In this document: positions 25,288 through 33,752 of the stretch, one piece after another
How the letters are laid out: every line of letters begins with the position of its first letter
Numbering within the stretch: position 1 is the first letter of the stretch
Assembly: GCF_020510525.1 (NCBI RefSeq)
Contig: NZ_CP075188.1
Coordinates: 1,984,001-2,048,000 of the forward strand
From: Quatrionicoccus australiensis
GTDB taxonomy: Bacteria > Pseudomonadota > Gammaproteobacteria > Burkholderiales > Rhodocyclaceae
Length of the DNA: 64,000 nucleotides
Reading direction: 5' to 3'
Position numbers and translations under genes: made by a program
The notes under the pieces: generated by a model
What the model was told of the DNA's origin: nothing
The model's input: only the letters and a program-made list of their open reading frames with translations
Database searches by the model: none

Positions 25288-25662
25288 TCAGGTGGGCGTT
25301 TGCCGCCGCGCCAGGGTATGCCGCTTCAACCAGAAAATGACTTCATCGACATCATCCATGTCGCCACAGGCCGCCGTGCAGGCCGCGGCATCCTCGGCCT
25401 CGGGCAGGGCGCGCTCGGCGGTCTGCAGGAAGACGGCGAGTTCATCCGGGTCGTGCAACTGGCGGACGGCAATCCGGAAGACCGGGCGGCAGCAGTAAAA
25501 AATGTCGTAATACAGGTCGATCAGCCCGGCGCAAGGCACGACGGGCAGCAACTCGGCCAGCGTCCGGATGAACTCTTCCTCCGGCCGGTAGGCGAGCAGA
25601 TTGTCCAGCTCGGCGCGGACGGCGGGGCTTTGCGCCGCCAGCCAGGCTTCGGCTGCCATCAT
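25288..25662 (-). CDS. Hypothetical protein coupled to a YegD-like Hsp70
   Basis: 124 residues, helical and acidic, with a cysteine pair in YYDIFYCCRPVF and two further cysteines in DAAACTAACGDMDD. No family was recognised. Its ATG overlaps the stop of the Hsp70-like gene (ATGA), so it is likely a partner or regulator of that protein. This role is inferred from position only. Confidence 0.65.
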   Translation of the reverse strand: MMAAEAWLAAQSPAVRAELDNLLAYRPEEEFIRTLAELLPVVPCAGLIDLYYDIFYCCRPVFRIAVRQLHDPDELAVFLQTAERALPEAEDAAACTAACGDMDDVDEVIFWLKRHTLARRQTPT

Positions 25663-26939
25663 GCGGCGCTCCCGCTGCCATAACGCCGCGCCGCATCGAC
25701 CGCCAGCCCGGCGCCGATGCTGCCGAACAGGTCGCCCTCGACAACGCGCGCCTGCGGCAGCAGCGCGGCGATGCGCCGGCGCAATTGCGGAATGCCGCTC
25801 GAACCGCCGGTGAAGAACACCGTGTCGATGCGGTTCGCCGCCAGCCCGGCGGCAGGCAGCAGGCTGCCGACGGCGGCCTCGACCTTGTCGACGAGAATGG
25901 CGGTGGTCAGGTCGAACTCGCTGCGCGTCAGCAACTGTTGTTCGCCCGGCGCAAAACGTTCGAGCGAAAGCAGGGCGGTGTCGCCATCGGAGAGCGCGAT
26001 CTTGGCCTGTTCGACCTGGTGCGCCAGCCAGTGCCCGGCGCGCTCGCGGATCAGCGCCAGCAGGCGCTGGATGCCTTCCGGTTCCAGGGCGTCGAGCAGC
26101 AGACGCTGCTGTTCGGCCCAGACCGGGCGGGCGTAGGCAAAGTTGATGCTGTGCCAGGTTGCGAGATTGAAATAGATGCTGGCCGGAATCGCCCGCCCGT
26201 TCTTCAGCTTGCCGCGGTGGCCGAGCAGCGGCATGACCGAGGCGAGGCTGAGTTGCCGGTCGAAATCGGTACCGCCGATATGCACGCCGCCATTGGCCAG
26301 CACATCGCTGCCGCGCTCGCTGGCTTTGGCGCGCTGCGGCGACAGGCGGACGATGGAAAAGTCGGAGGTGCCGCCGCCGATGTCGGCGACCAGCACCACT
26401 TCTTCGCGGCTCAGCGTCGTTTCGTAATGGAAGGCGGCGGCAATCGGCTCGAACTGGAAACTGATGTCCTTGAAGCCGACGGCGCGCGCGATCTCGCCCA
26501 GGGTTTCTTCGGCAACGCGGTCAGCCGCCGCATCGTCATCGACGAAAAACACCGGCCGGCCCAGCACGACCTGCTCGAAAGCGCGCTGGCCCTGAATTTC
26601 GGCGCGTTCCTTGAGTGAACCGATGAAGCGCGTCAGCAGATCGCGGAAGGCAATCACCGTGCCCTGCACGTCGGTGCGCCCGTCGATCAGGCTGCTGCCG
26701 AGCAGGCTTTTCAGCGAACGCATCAGCCGCCCTTCGTGCCCGTCGAGATACTCGCCCAGCCCGGCGCGGCCGAAACTGACCGTGTTTTCCTCGGCATTGA
26801 AGAAGACCACCGAAGGCAGCGTCGCCTTGCCATCTTCCAGCGCCAGCAAGGTCGGCGACCCCGGCCGCAACCAGCCCACGGTGGAGTTGGATGTACCGAA
26901 ATCGATACCGCAGGCGCGGGCAGGGGAGGTGAGAGGCAT
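25659..26939 (-). CDS. YegD-like Hsp70-family ATPase lacking a substrate-binding domain
   Basis: 426 residues containing only the actin-like ATPase core: phosphate-1 loop CGIDFGTSNSTVG, phosphate-2 loop LVADIGGGTSDFS, and adenosine motif VFFTGGSSGIPQLR. There is no C-terminal substrate-binding domain or lid. This fits the YegD subgroup, whose clients are unknown. It is followed in overlap by a small cysteine-containing protein. Confidence 0.85.
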   Translation of the reverse strand: MPLTSPARACGIDFGTSNSTVGWLRPGSPTLLALEDGKATLPSVVFFNAEENTVSFGRAGLGEYLDGHEGRLMRSLKSLLGSSLIDGRTDVQGTVIAFRDLLTRFIGSLKERAEIQGQRAFEQVVLGRPVFFVDDDAAADRVAEETLGEIARAVGFKDISFQFEPIAAAFHYETTLSREEVVLVADIGGGTSDFSIVRLSPQRAKASERGSDVLANGGVHIGGTDFDRQLSLASVMPLLGHRGKLKNGRAIPASIYFNLATWHSINFAYARPVWAEQQRLLLDALEPEGIQRLLALIRERAGHWLAHQVEQAKIALSDGDTALLSLERFAPGEQQLLTRSEFDLTTAILVDKVEAAVGSLLPAAGLAANRIDTVFFTGGSSGIPQLRRRIAALLPQARVVEGDLFGSIGAGLAVDAARRYGSGSAA

Positions 26940-27162
26940 GGGACGGCTTGGGCAAAGGGGCGGCGATGCTACGCGCGCCGGGGCGGGCTGTCCAGCGGGA
27001 AATGGGGTTGGTCGGGGTGTGGAGCGATGCTATGCGGGTGGGTGCCTCTCTTCCCTACCCAATCGGGATCGGTGATCGCTGGCAGGGGCTGGCGCTTGCC
27101 TGTCAGCTGCCTTTCAGCATCCACGCCCGAGGATTGTGCTCAAAGCCGAGCTTTGGGTAGTA
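26940..27162. other. Intergenic region, no gene seen
   Basis: 223 bases between the YegD-like gene promoter side and the 3' end of a hypothetical gene. Short open frames here are shadows. No hairpin or promoter stood out. Confidence 0.4.
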
Positions 27163-27609
27163 CTAGGTAGCTTTTGCGATCATTGTTTTGTAGCCAGCAA
27201 AACAGAGGAGTAGGCCAATGCTCGACCAAAAGCTGAAAGCAAAAAATCTTGCCGCTGCTTCACTGAACCATTGCGATGCAATGAGAATAAGTCCGCATAT
27301 TGCACGGCATCTACCACTTCCATTTGGTAGCGGTTCTGTACCTAAGAGGTAGCTCGCCCCGTAGAAGACGCCAAACAACCCCAGTAACAGCATGGCAACC
27401 CCGATGGGTTTGATACTAGGCTTGTGATTAAGAGCCAAGCGCGCAGTGGTTTCCTCCTTGAGCGCCAGTGTTAGGGCAAAGAGAAACGCTAATAGCCCTA
27501 GAAAAACAATTACCCCAATGTCTGGGGTTGGGCTGGAAATAAGGGCTGCAAGCGTAACTCCTCCTACAGTGAGAATTAGGAGTTGTAACAGGATGCGGAC
27601 AGTCTTCAT
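27163..27609 (-). CDS. Hypothetical membrane protein, four hydrophobic segments
   Basis: 148 residues from ATG 27609, with AAGG about 10 bases before. Hydrophobic segments are seen near residues 5-25, 30-50, 68-88 and 120-145. The middle (KPIGVAMLLLGLFGVFYGASYLLGTEPLPNGSGRCRAICGL) resembles small uncharacterised DUF-type membrane proteins of proteobacteria. Base composition is lower in GC than the surroundings, suggesting acquisition. Function unknown. Confidence 0.6.
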   Translation of the reverse strand: MKTVRILLQLLILTVGGVTLAALISSPTPDIGVIVFLGLLAFLFALTLALKEETTARLALNHKPSIKPIGVAMLLLGLFGVFYGASYLLGTEPLPNGSGRCRAICGLILIASQWFSEAAARFFAFSFWSSIGLLLCFAGYKTMIAKAT

Positions 27610-27686
27610 GGTGGCGACCTTATGAGAAGAACAGGGGGCAGACCAGGGTTTATGGGGGGCTGGTGCGGAAAACAGTGGTCTGTCTC

Positions 27687-27893
27687 CTATTGTTGCGATT
27701 CCCCCTTCGGCTCGCTGGTGAAAAACTTGTAGGTGAGACAGCCCGGAACGCCCAGCAATACAACCAACGAATAACGACCAAATGGTCCTTGCAAGCCGAA
27801 CAAATAAAACAAAAGGCCGGCAATTAGCCATGCGCCAATAGCGAGACCAAGCCATTCGTTTCGAGAGAAAGGGGATGTGTTTGTCTTTGTCAT
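27687..27893 (-). CDS. Hypothetical two-helix membrane protein
   Basis: 68 residues from ATG 27893 (MTKTNTSPFSRNEWLG), with two membrane helices (LAIGAWLIAGLLFYLFGLQ and YSLVVLLGVPGCLTYKFF) and a charged tail. It lies upstream of the preceding hypothetical gene on the same strand, 77 bases away, in the same low-GC islet. Function unknown. Confidence 0.5.
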   Translation of the reverse strand: MTKTNTSPFSRNEWLGLAIGAWLIAGLLFYLFGLQGPFGRYSLVVLLGVPGCLTYKFFTSEPKGESQQ

Positions 27894-28280
27894 TATTGGT
27901 GCCGCCTGGTAGCAGATGAAAAAACTGTCACCCAACCTGATCACCTGTTCAATAAGCAGGCCATCAAGGCAGTCAGAAGCCCTTGGACTGCAATCGTTTC
28001 ACGCATCAGGTTGCATTTTCTTTGAGGTTTTTCGGCAACAAACCGGACAGTATTGATTTTCCTCTGGGATTGCAAATGGCATGCGGATTCATGCCAAACG
28101 GAGGTGAGGCAACGGAATATTGCGCCAGCCAGCGGTCGACCGCTAAAAATGGCTGTTTTTGCCTGTTCCCAGCCCACGCCCCCCGTTTTGCTCAGACTTT
28201 CCCCGCCTTGCCTAGTCTGTTTCTTTGCCGCCAAAGCGCCGACAATCCGCCTTTCTTCCCAGTTAACGGCCGTAGCCAAC
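27894..28280. other. Intergenic stretch holding one copy of the iterated palindrome
   Basis: 387 bases without a supported gene. The first part is AT-rich and may carry the promoter of the minus-strand pair. A GGTCGACC palindrome lies at 28131. No RNA gene was recognised. Confidence 0.4.
28131..28144. repeat. Perfect palindrome AGCGGTCGACCGCT with adjoining A-tract
   Basis: Identical over 14 bases to the copy at 23343 and followed by AAAAATGGCTGTTTTTG. Located about 140 bases upstream of the DUF2164 gene. Confidence 0.6.
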
Positions 28281-28553
28281 ATGACCATCGAAATCTCCAC
28301 CGACGCCAGCAAGGCGGCAATCGCTTCCATCCAGCGCTATTTCAAGGAAAACATGGATGAGCCGATTGGCGGGCTGGAGGCGGGGGCCTTGCTTTCCTTC
28401 TTTCTCAAGGAAGTCGGGCCGGCGATTTACAACAAGGGCGTGGCCGATGCGCAAACCCGTTTGCAGGCTTGGGTTGGCGAGCTGGATGTCGAGGTGTACG
28501 AGGAGGAGTTCTCCTACTGGACAACGCAGGGGCGCAAGGGCGCGCGCTCCTGA
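28281..28553 (+). CDS. DUF2164 family protein
   Basis: 90 residues. IEISTDASKAAIASIQRYFKEN and DEPIGGLEAGALLSFFLKEVGPAIYN match the DUF2164 pattern, a small soluble family of unknown function. ATG 28281 begins at the family start; the open frame extends upstream but without a better start codon context. Confidence 0.78.
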   Translation: MTIEISTDASKAAIASIQRYFKENMDEPIGGLEAGALLSFFLKEVGPAIYNKGVADAQTRLQAWVGELDVEVYEEEFSYWTTQGRKGARS

Positions 28554-28724
28554 TCTGCCGGTCTGTGTGCCTCCGGCATTGCCATTTCCCCGAAAAGGCT
28601 TGAACATGCCGCCCCTCGAAAGCCTGAGTCAGGCTTGTTGATCGCCTTGCGGGCAAGGTGATGTTGCGGCTCCGGCACGCCTGGCGCGGGGTCGGTAGCC
28701 ATTTTCAGGAAGGATCACCCAACC

Positions 28725-29936
28725 ATGCTTTGGGAAAATTTCAAGCGCGATTATCTGGTGCGCTTCTGGGCGCCGGTTCCGGCGGTCATCGCGGCCGGTG
28801 TGTTGTCGGCCTACTATTTCGGGATCACCGGCACGTTCTGGGCGGTGACCGGCGAATTCACCCGCTGGGGCGGGCATCTGCTGCAGTTTCTCGGTTACCA
28901 CCCGGAGACCTGGGGCTATTTCAAGGTGCTGCATCTGGAGGGCACGCCGCTCGACCGGATCGACGGGCTGATGATCATCGGCATGTTTGCCGGCTGCCTG
29001 TCGGCGGCGCTGTGGGCCAACAACGTCAAGCTGCGCGTGCCGCAACATCGCATCCGCATCGTGCAGGCGGTGGCCGGCGGCATCATTGCCGGTTTTGGCG
29101 CACGGCTGGCGATGGGCTGCAACCTGGCGGCCTTTTTCACCGGAATTCCGCAGTTTTCGCTGCATGCCTGGTTCTTTGCGCTGACAACGGCGGCCGGTTC
29201 GTGGTTTGGCGCACGCTTCACGATGCTTCCCGTGTTCCGCACGCCGGTCAAGTTGCAGAAGGTATCGGCGGCAAAAACGATCGTGCAGGACGTCGACCGT
29301 GCGACGCGCCGTTTCCGCCTCGGCATGCTGGTCTTTGCCGCTTTCTTCCTGTGGGCGGTAGCCAAGACGCTGGATGCGCCCAAGCTCGGCCTGGCTGCCT
29401 TGTTCGGTCTTGCCTTCGGCCTGATCATCGAGCGTGCGCAGGTGTGCTTCACCTCGGCCTTCCGCGACCTGTGGCTGACCGGCCGCACGCAGATGGCCAA
29501 GGCGATCATCATCGGCATGGCGGTCAGCACCATCGGCGTGTTCAGCTATGTCCAGCTCGGCGTGTCGCCGAAGATCATGTGGGCCGGCCCGAATTCGGTG
29601 ATCGGCGGGCTGCTCTTCGGCTTCGGCATCGTGCTCGCCGGCGGCTGCGAAACCGGCTGGATGTACCGCGCGGTCGAAGGTCAGGTGCATTACTGGTGGG
29701 TCGGTCTCGGCAACATCATCGGCGCCACCGTGCTTGCCGCGTGGTGGGACGATATCGCGCCGGCGCTGGCGACCAACTACGAGAAGGTCAATCTGCTCGC
29801 CGTGTTCGGCCCACAGGGCGGCCTGATCGCCACCTACCTGATGCTCTTGCTGTCCTTGCTCGCCGTGCTGTGGTGGGAAAAACGTTTCTTTGCCGGCAAG
29901 GCCGGCCAACCTCAACTGGCCAGGGAGGCCGCATGA
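28725..29936 (+). CDS. yedE: YeeE/YedE-family sulfur (selenium-linked) transporter
   Basis: 403-residue inner-membrane protein with ~9-10 helices and the paired cysteine motifs of the family: GARLAMGCNLAAFFTG and GIVLAGGCETGWMYRA, plus RAQVCFTSAFRDL. YeeE homologues import thiosulfate; YedE with YedF is linked to selenium metabolism. GGAAGGATCA precedes ATG 28725. The stop overlaps the yedF start (ATGA). Confidence 0.9.
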   Translation: MLWENFKRDYLVRFWAPVPAVIAAGVLSAYYFGITGTFWAVTGEFTRWGGHLLQFLGYHPETWGYFKVLHLEGTPLDRIDGLMIIGMFAGCLSAALWANNVKLRVPQHRIRIVQAVAGGIIAGFGARLAMGCNLAAFFTGIPQFSLHAWFFALTTAAGSWFGARFTMLPVFRTPVKLQKVSAAKTIVQDVDRATRRFRLGMLVFAAFFLWAVAKTLDAPKLGLAALFGLAFGLIIERAQVCFTSAFRDLWLTGRTQMAKAIIIGMAVSTIGVFSYVQLGVSPKIMWAGPNSVIGGLLFGFGIVLAGGCETGWMYRAVEGQVHYWWVGLGNIIGATVLAAWWDDIAPALATNYEKVNLLAVFGPQGGLIATYLMLLLSLLAVLWWEKRFFAGKAGQPQLAREAA

Positions 29937-30172
29937 GCAAGCCGGTCTATGTACCCAACTATCGCCTCGACATGATGGGCGAACCCTGTCCGTATCCGGC
30001 CGTGGCCACGCTGGAGGCAATGCCGCAACTGCAGCCGGGCGAAATCCTCGAAGTGATTTCGGATTGCCCGCAGTCGATCAACAACATCCCGCTCGATGCG
30101 CGCAATCACGGCTACGAAGTCCTCGACGTCATCCAGGACGGGCCGACCATCCGCTACCTGATTCGCCGCTGA
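29933..30172 (+). CDS. yedF: TusA/YedF-family sulfur carrier protein
   Basis: 79 residues with the MGEPCPYPAVATLEAM signature; the cysteine in CPYP is the expected sulfur or selenium carrier. It is translated with yedE, and the pair likely imports a sulfur or selenium species and passes it on. Only the TusA-like domain is present, without the second domain of longer YedF proteins. Confidence 0.9.
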   Translation: MSKPVYVPNYRLDMMGEPCPYPAVATLEAMPQLQPGEILEVISDCPQSINNIPLDARNHGYEVLDVIQDGPTIRYLIRR

Positions 30173-30221
30173 AAAAAGCCCCTGGCCCGCAGCGCCGGGC
30201 CGGGGCAGGCCGGCGTTCGCT

Positions 30222-30860
30222 CTAGCCGGCTACGGCTTCGGCGTAGGCCTGATCCAGCTCGTCGCGGCGGGCGGCGCTCATGTTCAGGTCGACCAGGCGG
30301 CCGTCCTGCAGGCCGTAGATCCAGCCATGCAGCATCAGTTCCTGGCCTGATTTCCATGCCTCACTGACCGGCGTCGTCCGGGCCAGGTTACGCACCTGTT
30401 CGATCACGTTCAGTTCGCACAGCCTTGCCCATCTGGCGTCGTAGTCGGCCATGCCGTCGAGCAGCCCGGCATGCCGTTCGCGCACATCCTCGATGTGGCG
30501 CAGCCAGTTGTCGATCATGCCGTTGGCCTGGCCGTCGAGCGCCGCGCGCACGCCGCCGCAGCCGTAGTGGCCGCAGACGATGACATGCTGCACCTTGAGG
30601 ACCTGGATGGCGTAATGCACGACCGAGAGGCAGTTGAGGTCGGTGTGCACGATCACATTGGCGATGTTGCGATGGACGAATACCTCGCCCGGATTCAGGC
30701 CGGTGATCTGGTTGGCCGGCACGCGGCTGTCGGAGCAGCCGATCCAGAGGTATTTCGGGGCCTGCTGCTTGACCAGGCGCTGGAAGTAATCGGGGTCTTC
30801 CTGCAGTTGTTGCAGCGACCACACCCGGTTCTTTTCGAAAAGTTCAGATAAGTACTTCAT
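30222..30860 (-). CDS. can: Beta-class carbonic anhydrase
   Basis: 212 residues with the zinc ligands and catalytic dyad of the family: IGCSDSRVPANQITGL and VCGHYGCGGVRAAL. It interconverts CO2 and bicarbonate. It lies downstream of purE/purK on the same strand, and the carboxylation of AIR by PurK uses bicarbonate, so linkage may be functional. The 42-base gap to purK allows co-transcription. Confidence 0.95.
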   Translation of the reverse strand: MKYLSELFEKNRVWSLQQLQEDPDYFQRLVKQQAPKYLWIGCSDSRVPANQITGLNPGEVFVHRNIANVIVHTDLNCLSVVHYAIQVLKVQHVIVCGHYGCGGVRAALDGQANGMIDNWLRHIEDVRERHAGLLDGMADYDARWARLCELNVIEQVRNLARTTPVSEAWKSGQELMLHGWIYGLQDGRLVDLNMSAARRDELDQAYAEAVAG

Positions 30861-30902
30861 CGCTCGTCCTGTTTGAAAGTTGTCTTGGGCTGCGGGGCGG
30901 GC

Positions 30903-32060
30903 TTACTCGCGGCGGGCGCTGATGCCGATCGCCGCGCGCGCCGCCATCGCGATGCGGTAAGGCTGCTCCAGTGTTTCGCCGAGTACCGTGAAATGGCCCA
31001 TCTTGCGCCCCGGTCTGGCCTCGTGCTTGCCGTACAGGTGGAGTTTCAGGTCCGGATAGGCGAGCAGCTTTTCCCATTCGGGTTCGCTTGCCTGTTCCGG
31101 GTTGCCGGCAAACCACAGGTCGCCGAGCAGATTGACCATGACCGCTGCCGAATGCGCCGAGACATCGCCCAGCGGCAAACCGCACAGGGCACGCACCTGC
31201 TGCTCGAACTGGTTGGTCAGGCAGGCATCCAGCGTGTAGTGGCCGGAGTTGTGGGGCCGGGGCGCGAGTTCATTGACGCAGAGCCGGCCATCGACGACGA
31301 AGAACTCGACGCTCAGCGTGCCGACGTAGTCCAGGCTGGCGGCAATCTTTTCGGCCAGGGCGCTTGCCTCGGCGGCCAGTGCGTCGCTGGCGCGCTCGGC
31401 GGTCACGATGGAGTGGTCGAGTATGCCCTGCTGGTGATGGTTTTCGGCGACCGGGAAGCACTTTGTCTGGCCGGCTGCGCTGCGCGTCAGGACCAGTGAC
31501 AGTTCGTGTTCGAGCTGCATCTGCTTTTCCAGCACGCAAGGCTCGTGGTTGAACTGGCGAAAGGCGGCGCGGCAGGCAGCCTTGTCCTTGACGCGGATCT
31601 GGCCCTTGCCGTCATAGCCGAAGCGGGCGACCTTGAGAATGCCGGGGAACAGGCTGTCGGGAACATCCTGCAAATCGCCTTCGCTGCGGATGTCGGCGTA
31701 GGGCGCGTGCGGCAAGCCGTGCTTCTTGAGAAAGCCTTTTTCCGCCGAGCGTTCCTGGCAGATGGCGAGGGCTTCGGCGCTGGGCTGGACCGGGATGAAG
31801 CGGGCGAGATAGGCCAGGGTTTCGGCCGGGACGCTTTCGAATTCGGTGGTGATCGCCGAACAGCTGACCGCCATGTGGGTCAGGGCTTCACTGTCGGCGT
31901 AGGCAGCGACCAGGTGATGATCGGCAATGCGCCCGGCCGGACTGTTCTCGTCCGGATCAAGGACCATCACCTTGTAACCCAGTTGCTGGGCGGCGATGAC
32001 AAAGTAGCGGCCGAGCTGGCCGCCGCCGAGCATGCCCAGTGTCGCGGGCGGCAGGATCAT
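30903..32060 (-). CDS. purK: 5-(carboxyamino)imidazole ribonucleotide synthase
   Basis: 385-residue ATP-grasp protein: [16 protein letters not shown] nucleotide fold, [15 protein letters not shown]-binding loop and [18 protein letters not shown] catalytic region. It makes N5-CAIR from AIR, ATP and bicarbonate. ATG 32060 overlaps the purE stop by 4 bases. Confidence 0.96.
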   Translation of the reverse strand: MILPPATLGMLGGGQLGRYFVIAAQQLGYKVMVLDPDENSPAGRIADHHLVAAYADSEALTHMAVSCSAITTEFESVPAETLAYLARFIPVQPSAEALAICQERSAEKGFLKKHGLPHAPYADIRSEGDLQDVPDSLFPGILKVARFGYDGKGQIRVKDKAACRAAFRQFNHEPCVLEKQMQLEHELSLVLTRSAAGQTKCFPVAENHHQQGILDHSIVTAERASDALAAEASALAEKIAASLDYVGTLSVEFFVVDGRLCVNELAPRPHNSGHYTLDACLTNQFEQQVRALCGLPLGDVSAHSAAVMVNLLGDLWFAGNPEQASEPEWEKLLAYPDLKLHLYGKHEARPGRKMGHFTVLGETLEQPYRIAMAARAAIGISARRE

Positions 32061-32578
32061 TGCGGCCTCGCCAGTTGCATGGCCAGCACTTTCTCTTCCT
32101 GGCGCTGCCGGAAGTCGTCCAGTTTGCCGGCGAGTTCGCGGCCCAGGCTGTCGTTGCCGGTGCTCAGCATGGCGACGGCGAGGAGGGCGGCATTGGCGGC
32201 ACCGGCTTCGCCGATGGCGAAAGTGGCGACCGGCACGCCGCGCGGCATCTGCACGATGGAGAGCAGCGAATCCATGCCCTTGAGGTGCTTCGAGGGGATC
32301 GGCACGCCCATGATGGGCACGGTCGTTTTGGCGGCCAGCATGCCGGGCAGATGCGCGGCGCCGCCGGCACCGGCGATGATCGCCCGGAGGCCGCGTTCGC
32401 GTGCGGTCGTGGCGTATTCGAAGAGCAGATCAGGCGTGCGGTGGGCTGAAACCACTTTGGCCTCGTAAGGAACGCCAAGTTCTTCCAGCAGGTTGGCGGC
32501 GGCCTGCATCACCGGCCAGTCGGAATCCGATCCCATGACGACTCCGATCAAGGGGTGATTCTTGCTCGATTTGCTCAT
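32057..32578 (-). CDS. purE: N5-carboxyaminoimidazole ribonucleotide mutase
   Basis: 173 residues with the class I PurE signature [29 protein letters not shown] and [20 protein letters not shown]. It converts N5-CAIR to CAIR. It is the first gene of purE-purK-(can) and diverges from the nhaR-like gene with a 119-base AT-rich promoter region between. Confidence 0.96.
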   Translation of the reverse strand: MSKSSKNHPLIGVVMGSDSDWPVMQAAANLLEELGVPYEAKVVSAHRTPDLLFEYATTARERGLRAIIAGAGGAAHLPGMLAAKTTVPIMGVPIPSKHLKGMDSLLSIVQMPRGVPVATFAIGEAGAANAALLAVAMLSTGNDSLGRELAGKLDDFRQRQEEKVLAMQLARPQ

Positions 32579-32697
32579 TGTTTCTCCGGGTTGGGCTACA
32601 GGCGGCGGAGAATAGTGATAAACAATACAACGATCCAGTCGAATATAATTTATCCAAACATCCAGATTTTCGATGTATCAAAGCCCCTGCGGACGCC

Positions 32698-33606
32698 ATG
32701 ACGACACTCAATTTCAAACACTTGCGCTATTTCTGGATGGTTGCCAAAACCGGCAGCATTGCCCGTGCCGGCGAACAACTGCACCTGACGCCGCAGTCGA
32801 TCAGCGGTCAGCTCGGGGAGTTCGAGGACAGCCTCGGCACCAAGCTTTTCCGGCGCGCCGGACGCGGGTTGGAACTGACCGAAGCGGGGCGGCGCATCCT
32901 CGGCCATGCCGAAGAGATTTTCGCCATCGGCGACGAGTTGCTCGATGCGGTACACGAGCAAAAAACGACGAAAACGCTGCCCTTCAACATCGGGATCGCC
33001 GATTCGGTGTCGAAGTCGGTCGCCTGTCGCCTGCTCGAGCCGGCGCTGCATGTCGAGGAACCAGTGCGGCTGATCTGTCGGGAAGGGCGTTTGTCGTCCT
33101 TGCTGGCCGATCTGGCGGTGCATCGTCTGGACATGCTGATTGCCGATCGCGCCATGCCGACCAAGCTGAATGTGCGTGGCTACAGCCATCTGCTCGGTGA
33201 ATGCGGCCTGACCGTGTTTGCCGCGCCGGCGCTGGCCGCCCGCTTGACTGGCGAGTTTCCGGCCTTGCTCAACAACGCACCTTTCCTGCTGCCCGGCGAG
33301 GATGTCGCGGTGCGGCCGCGGCTGCTGCAATGGCTGGACAAGCACAATCTGCGGCCGCTCATCGTCGGCGAGTTTGACGACAGCGCGCTGATCAAGGCCT
33401 TTGGCCAGGCCGGCGCCGGCCTGTTTGTCGCACCGACGGCGATTGCCGAACAGGTGTGCCGGCAATACAACGTGGTCGAGGTCGGGCGCATCGATGCAGT
33501 GGTCGAGCAGCTCTATGCGATCACCACCGAACGCCGGCTGACGCATCCGGCCATCGTCGCGGTCAGCGAAGCGGCCAAGCGGCAGGTGTTCGGCAAGCCG
33601 GCCTGA
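32698..33606 (+). CDS. nhaR: LysR-type activator, NhaR-like
   Basis: 302 residues. The N-terminal winged helix (LNFKHLRYFWMVAKTGSIARAGEQLHLTPQSISGQLGEFE) and effector domain match NhaR, which activates Na+/H+ antiporter or envelope stress genes. There is no nhaA in the window, so the target is unknown. The stop at 33606 faces the converging phosphoketolase gene with a strong hairpin between. Confidence 0.88.
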   Translation: MTTLNFKHLRYFWMVAKTGSIARAGEQLHLTPQSISGQLGEFEDSLGTKLFRRAGRGLELTEAGRRILGHAEEIFAIGDELLDAVHEQKTTKTLPFNIGIADSVSKSVACRLLEPALHVEEPVRLICREGRLSSLLADLAVHRLDMLIADRAMPTKLNVRGYSHLLGECGLTVFAAPALAARLTGEFPALLNNAPFLLPGEDVAVRPRLLQWLDKHNLRPLIVGEFDDSALIKAFGQAGAGLFVAPTAIAEQVCRQYNVVEVGRIDAVVEQLYAITTERRLTHPAIVAVSEAAKRQVFGKPA

Positions 33607-33679
33607 TCTGCGGCTGAAAAAGGTCCCTGAACCGGCGTCGACCGCCTGGGCCCAAGCCGCAACCCGCTGATGGAACGAC

Positions 33680-33726
33680 CAAGCAGAGACTAAGCCGGCA
33701 AACGATGGCGACTTAGTCTCTGCTTG
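33680..33726. terminator. 15-bp perfect inverted repeat between convergent genes
   Basis: CAAGCAGAGACTAAG (33680-33694) pairs perfectly with CTTAGTCTCTGCTTG (33712-33726), loop 17 bases. It lies between the nhaR and phosphoketolase stops and probably ends transcription from both sides, although no T-run follows. Confidence 0.55.
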
Positions 33727-33752
33727 TCCCCTTGTCTGGGGAGGGAGCCTGA

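Noticed and set aside
23343..28144. GGTCGACC palindromes as simple rho-independent terminators
   Set aside because: In both orientations the T-run precedes or does not directly follow the GC palindrome, so the classic layout does not fit well.
28658..30172. A 504-codon frame over yedE
   Set aside because: Only the last part is the yedF protein in frame; the rest is a +1 shadow of yedE.
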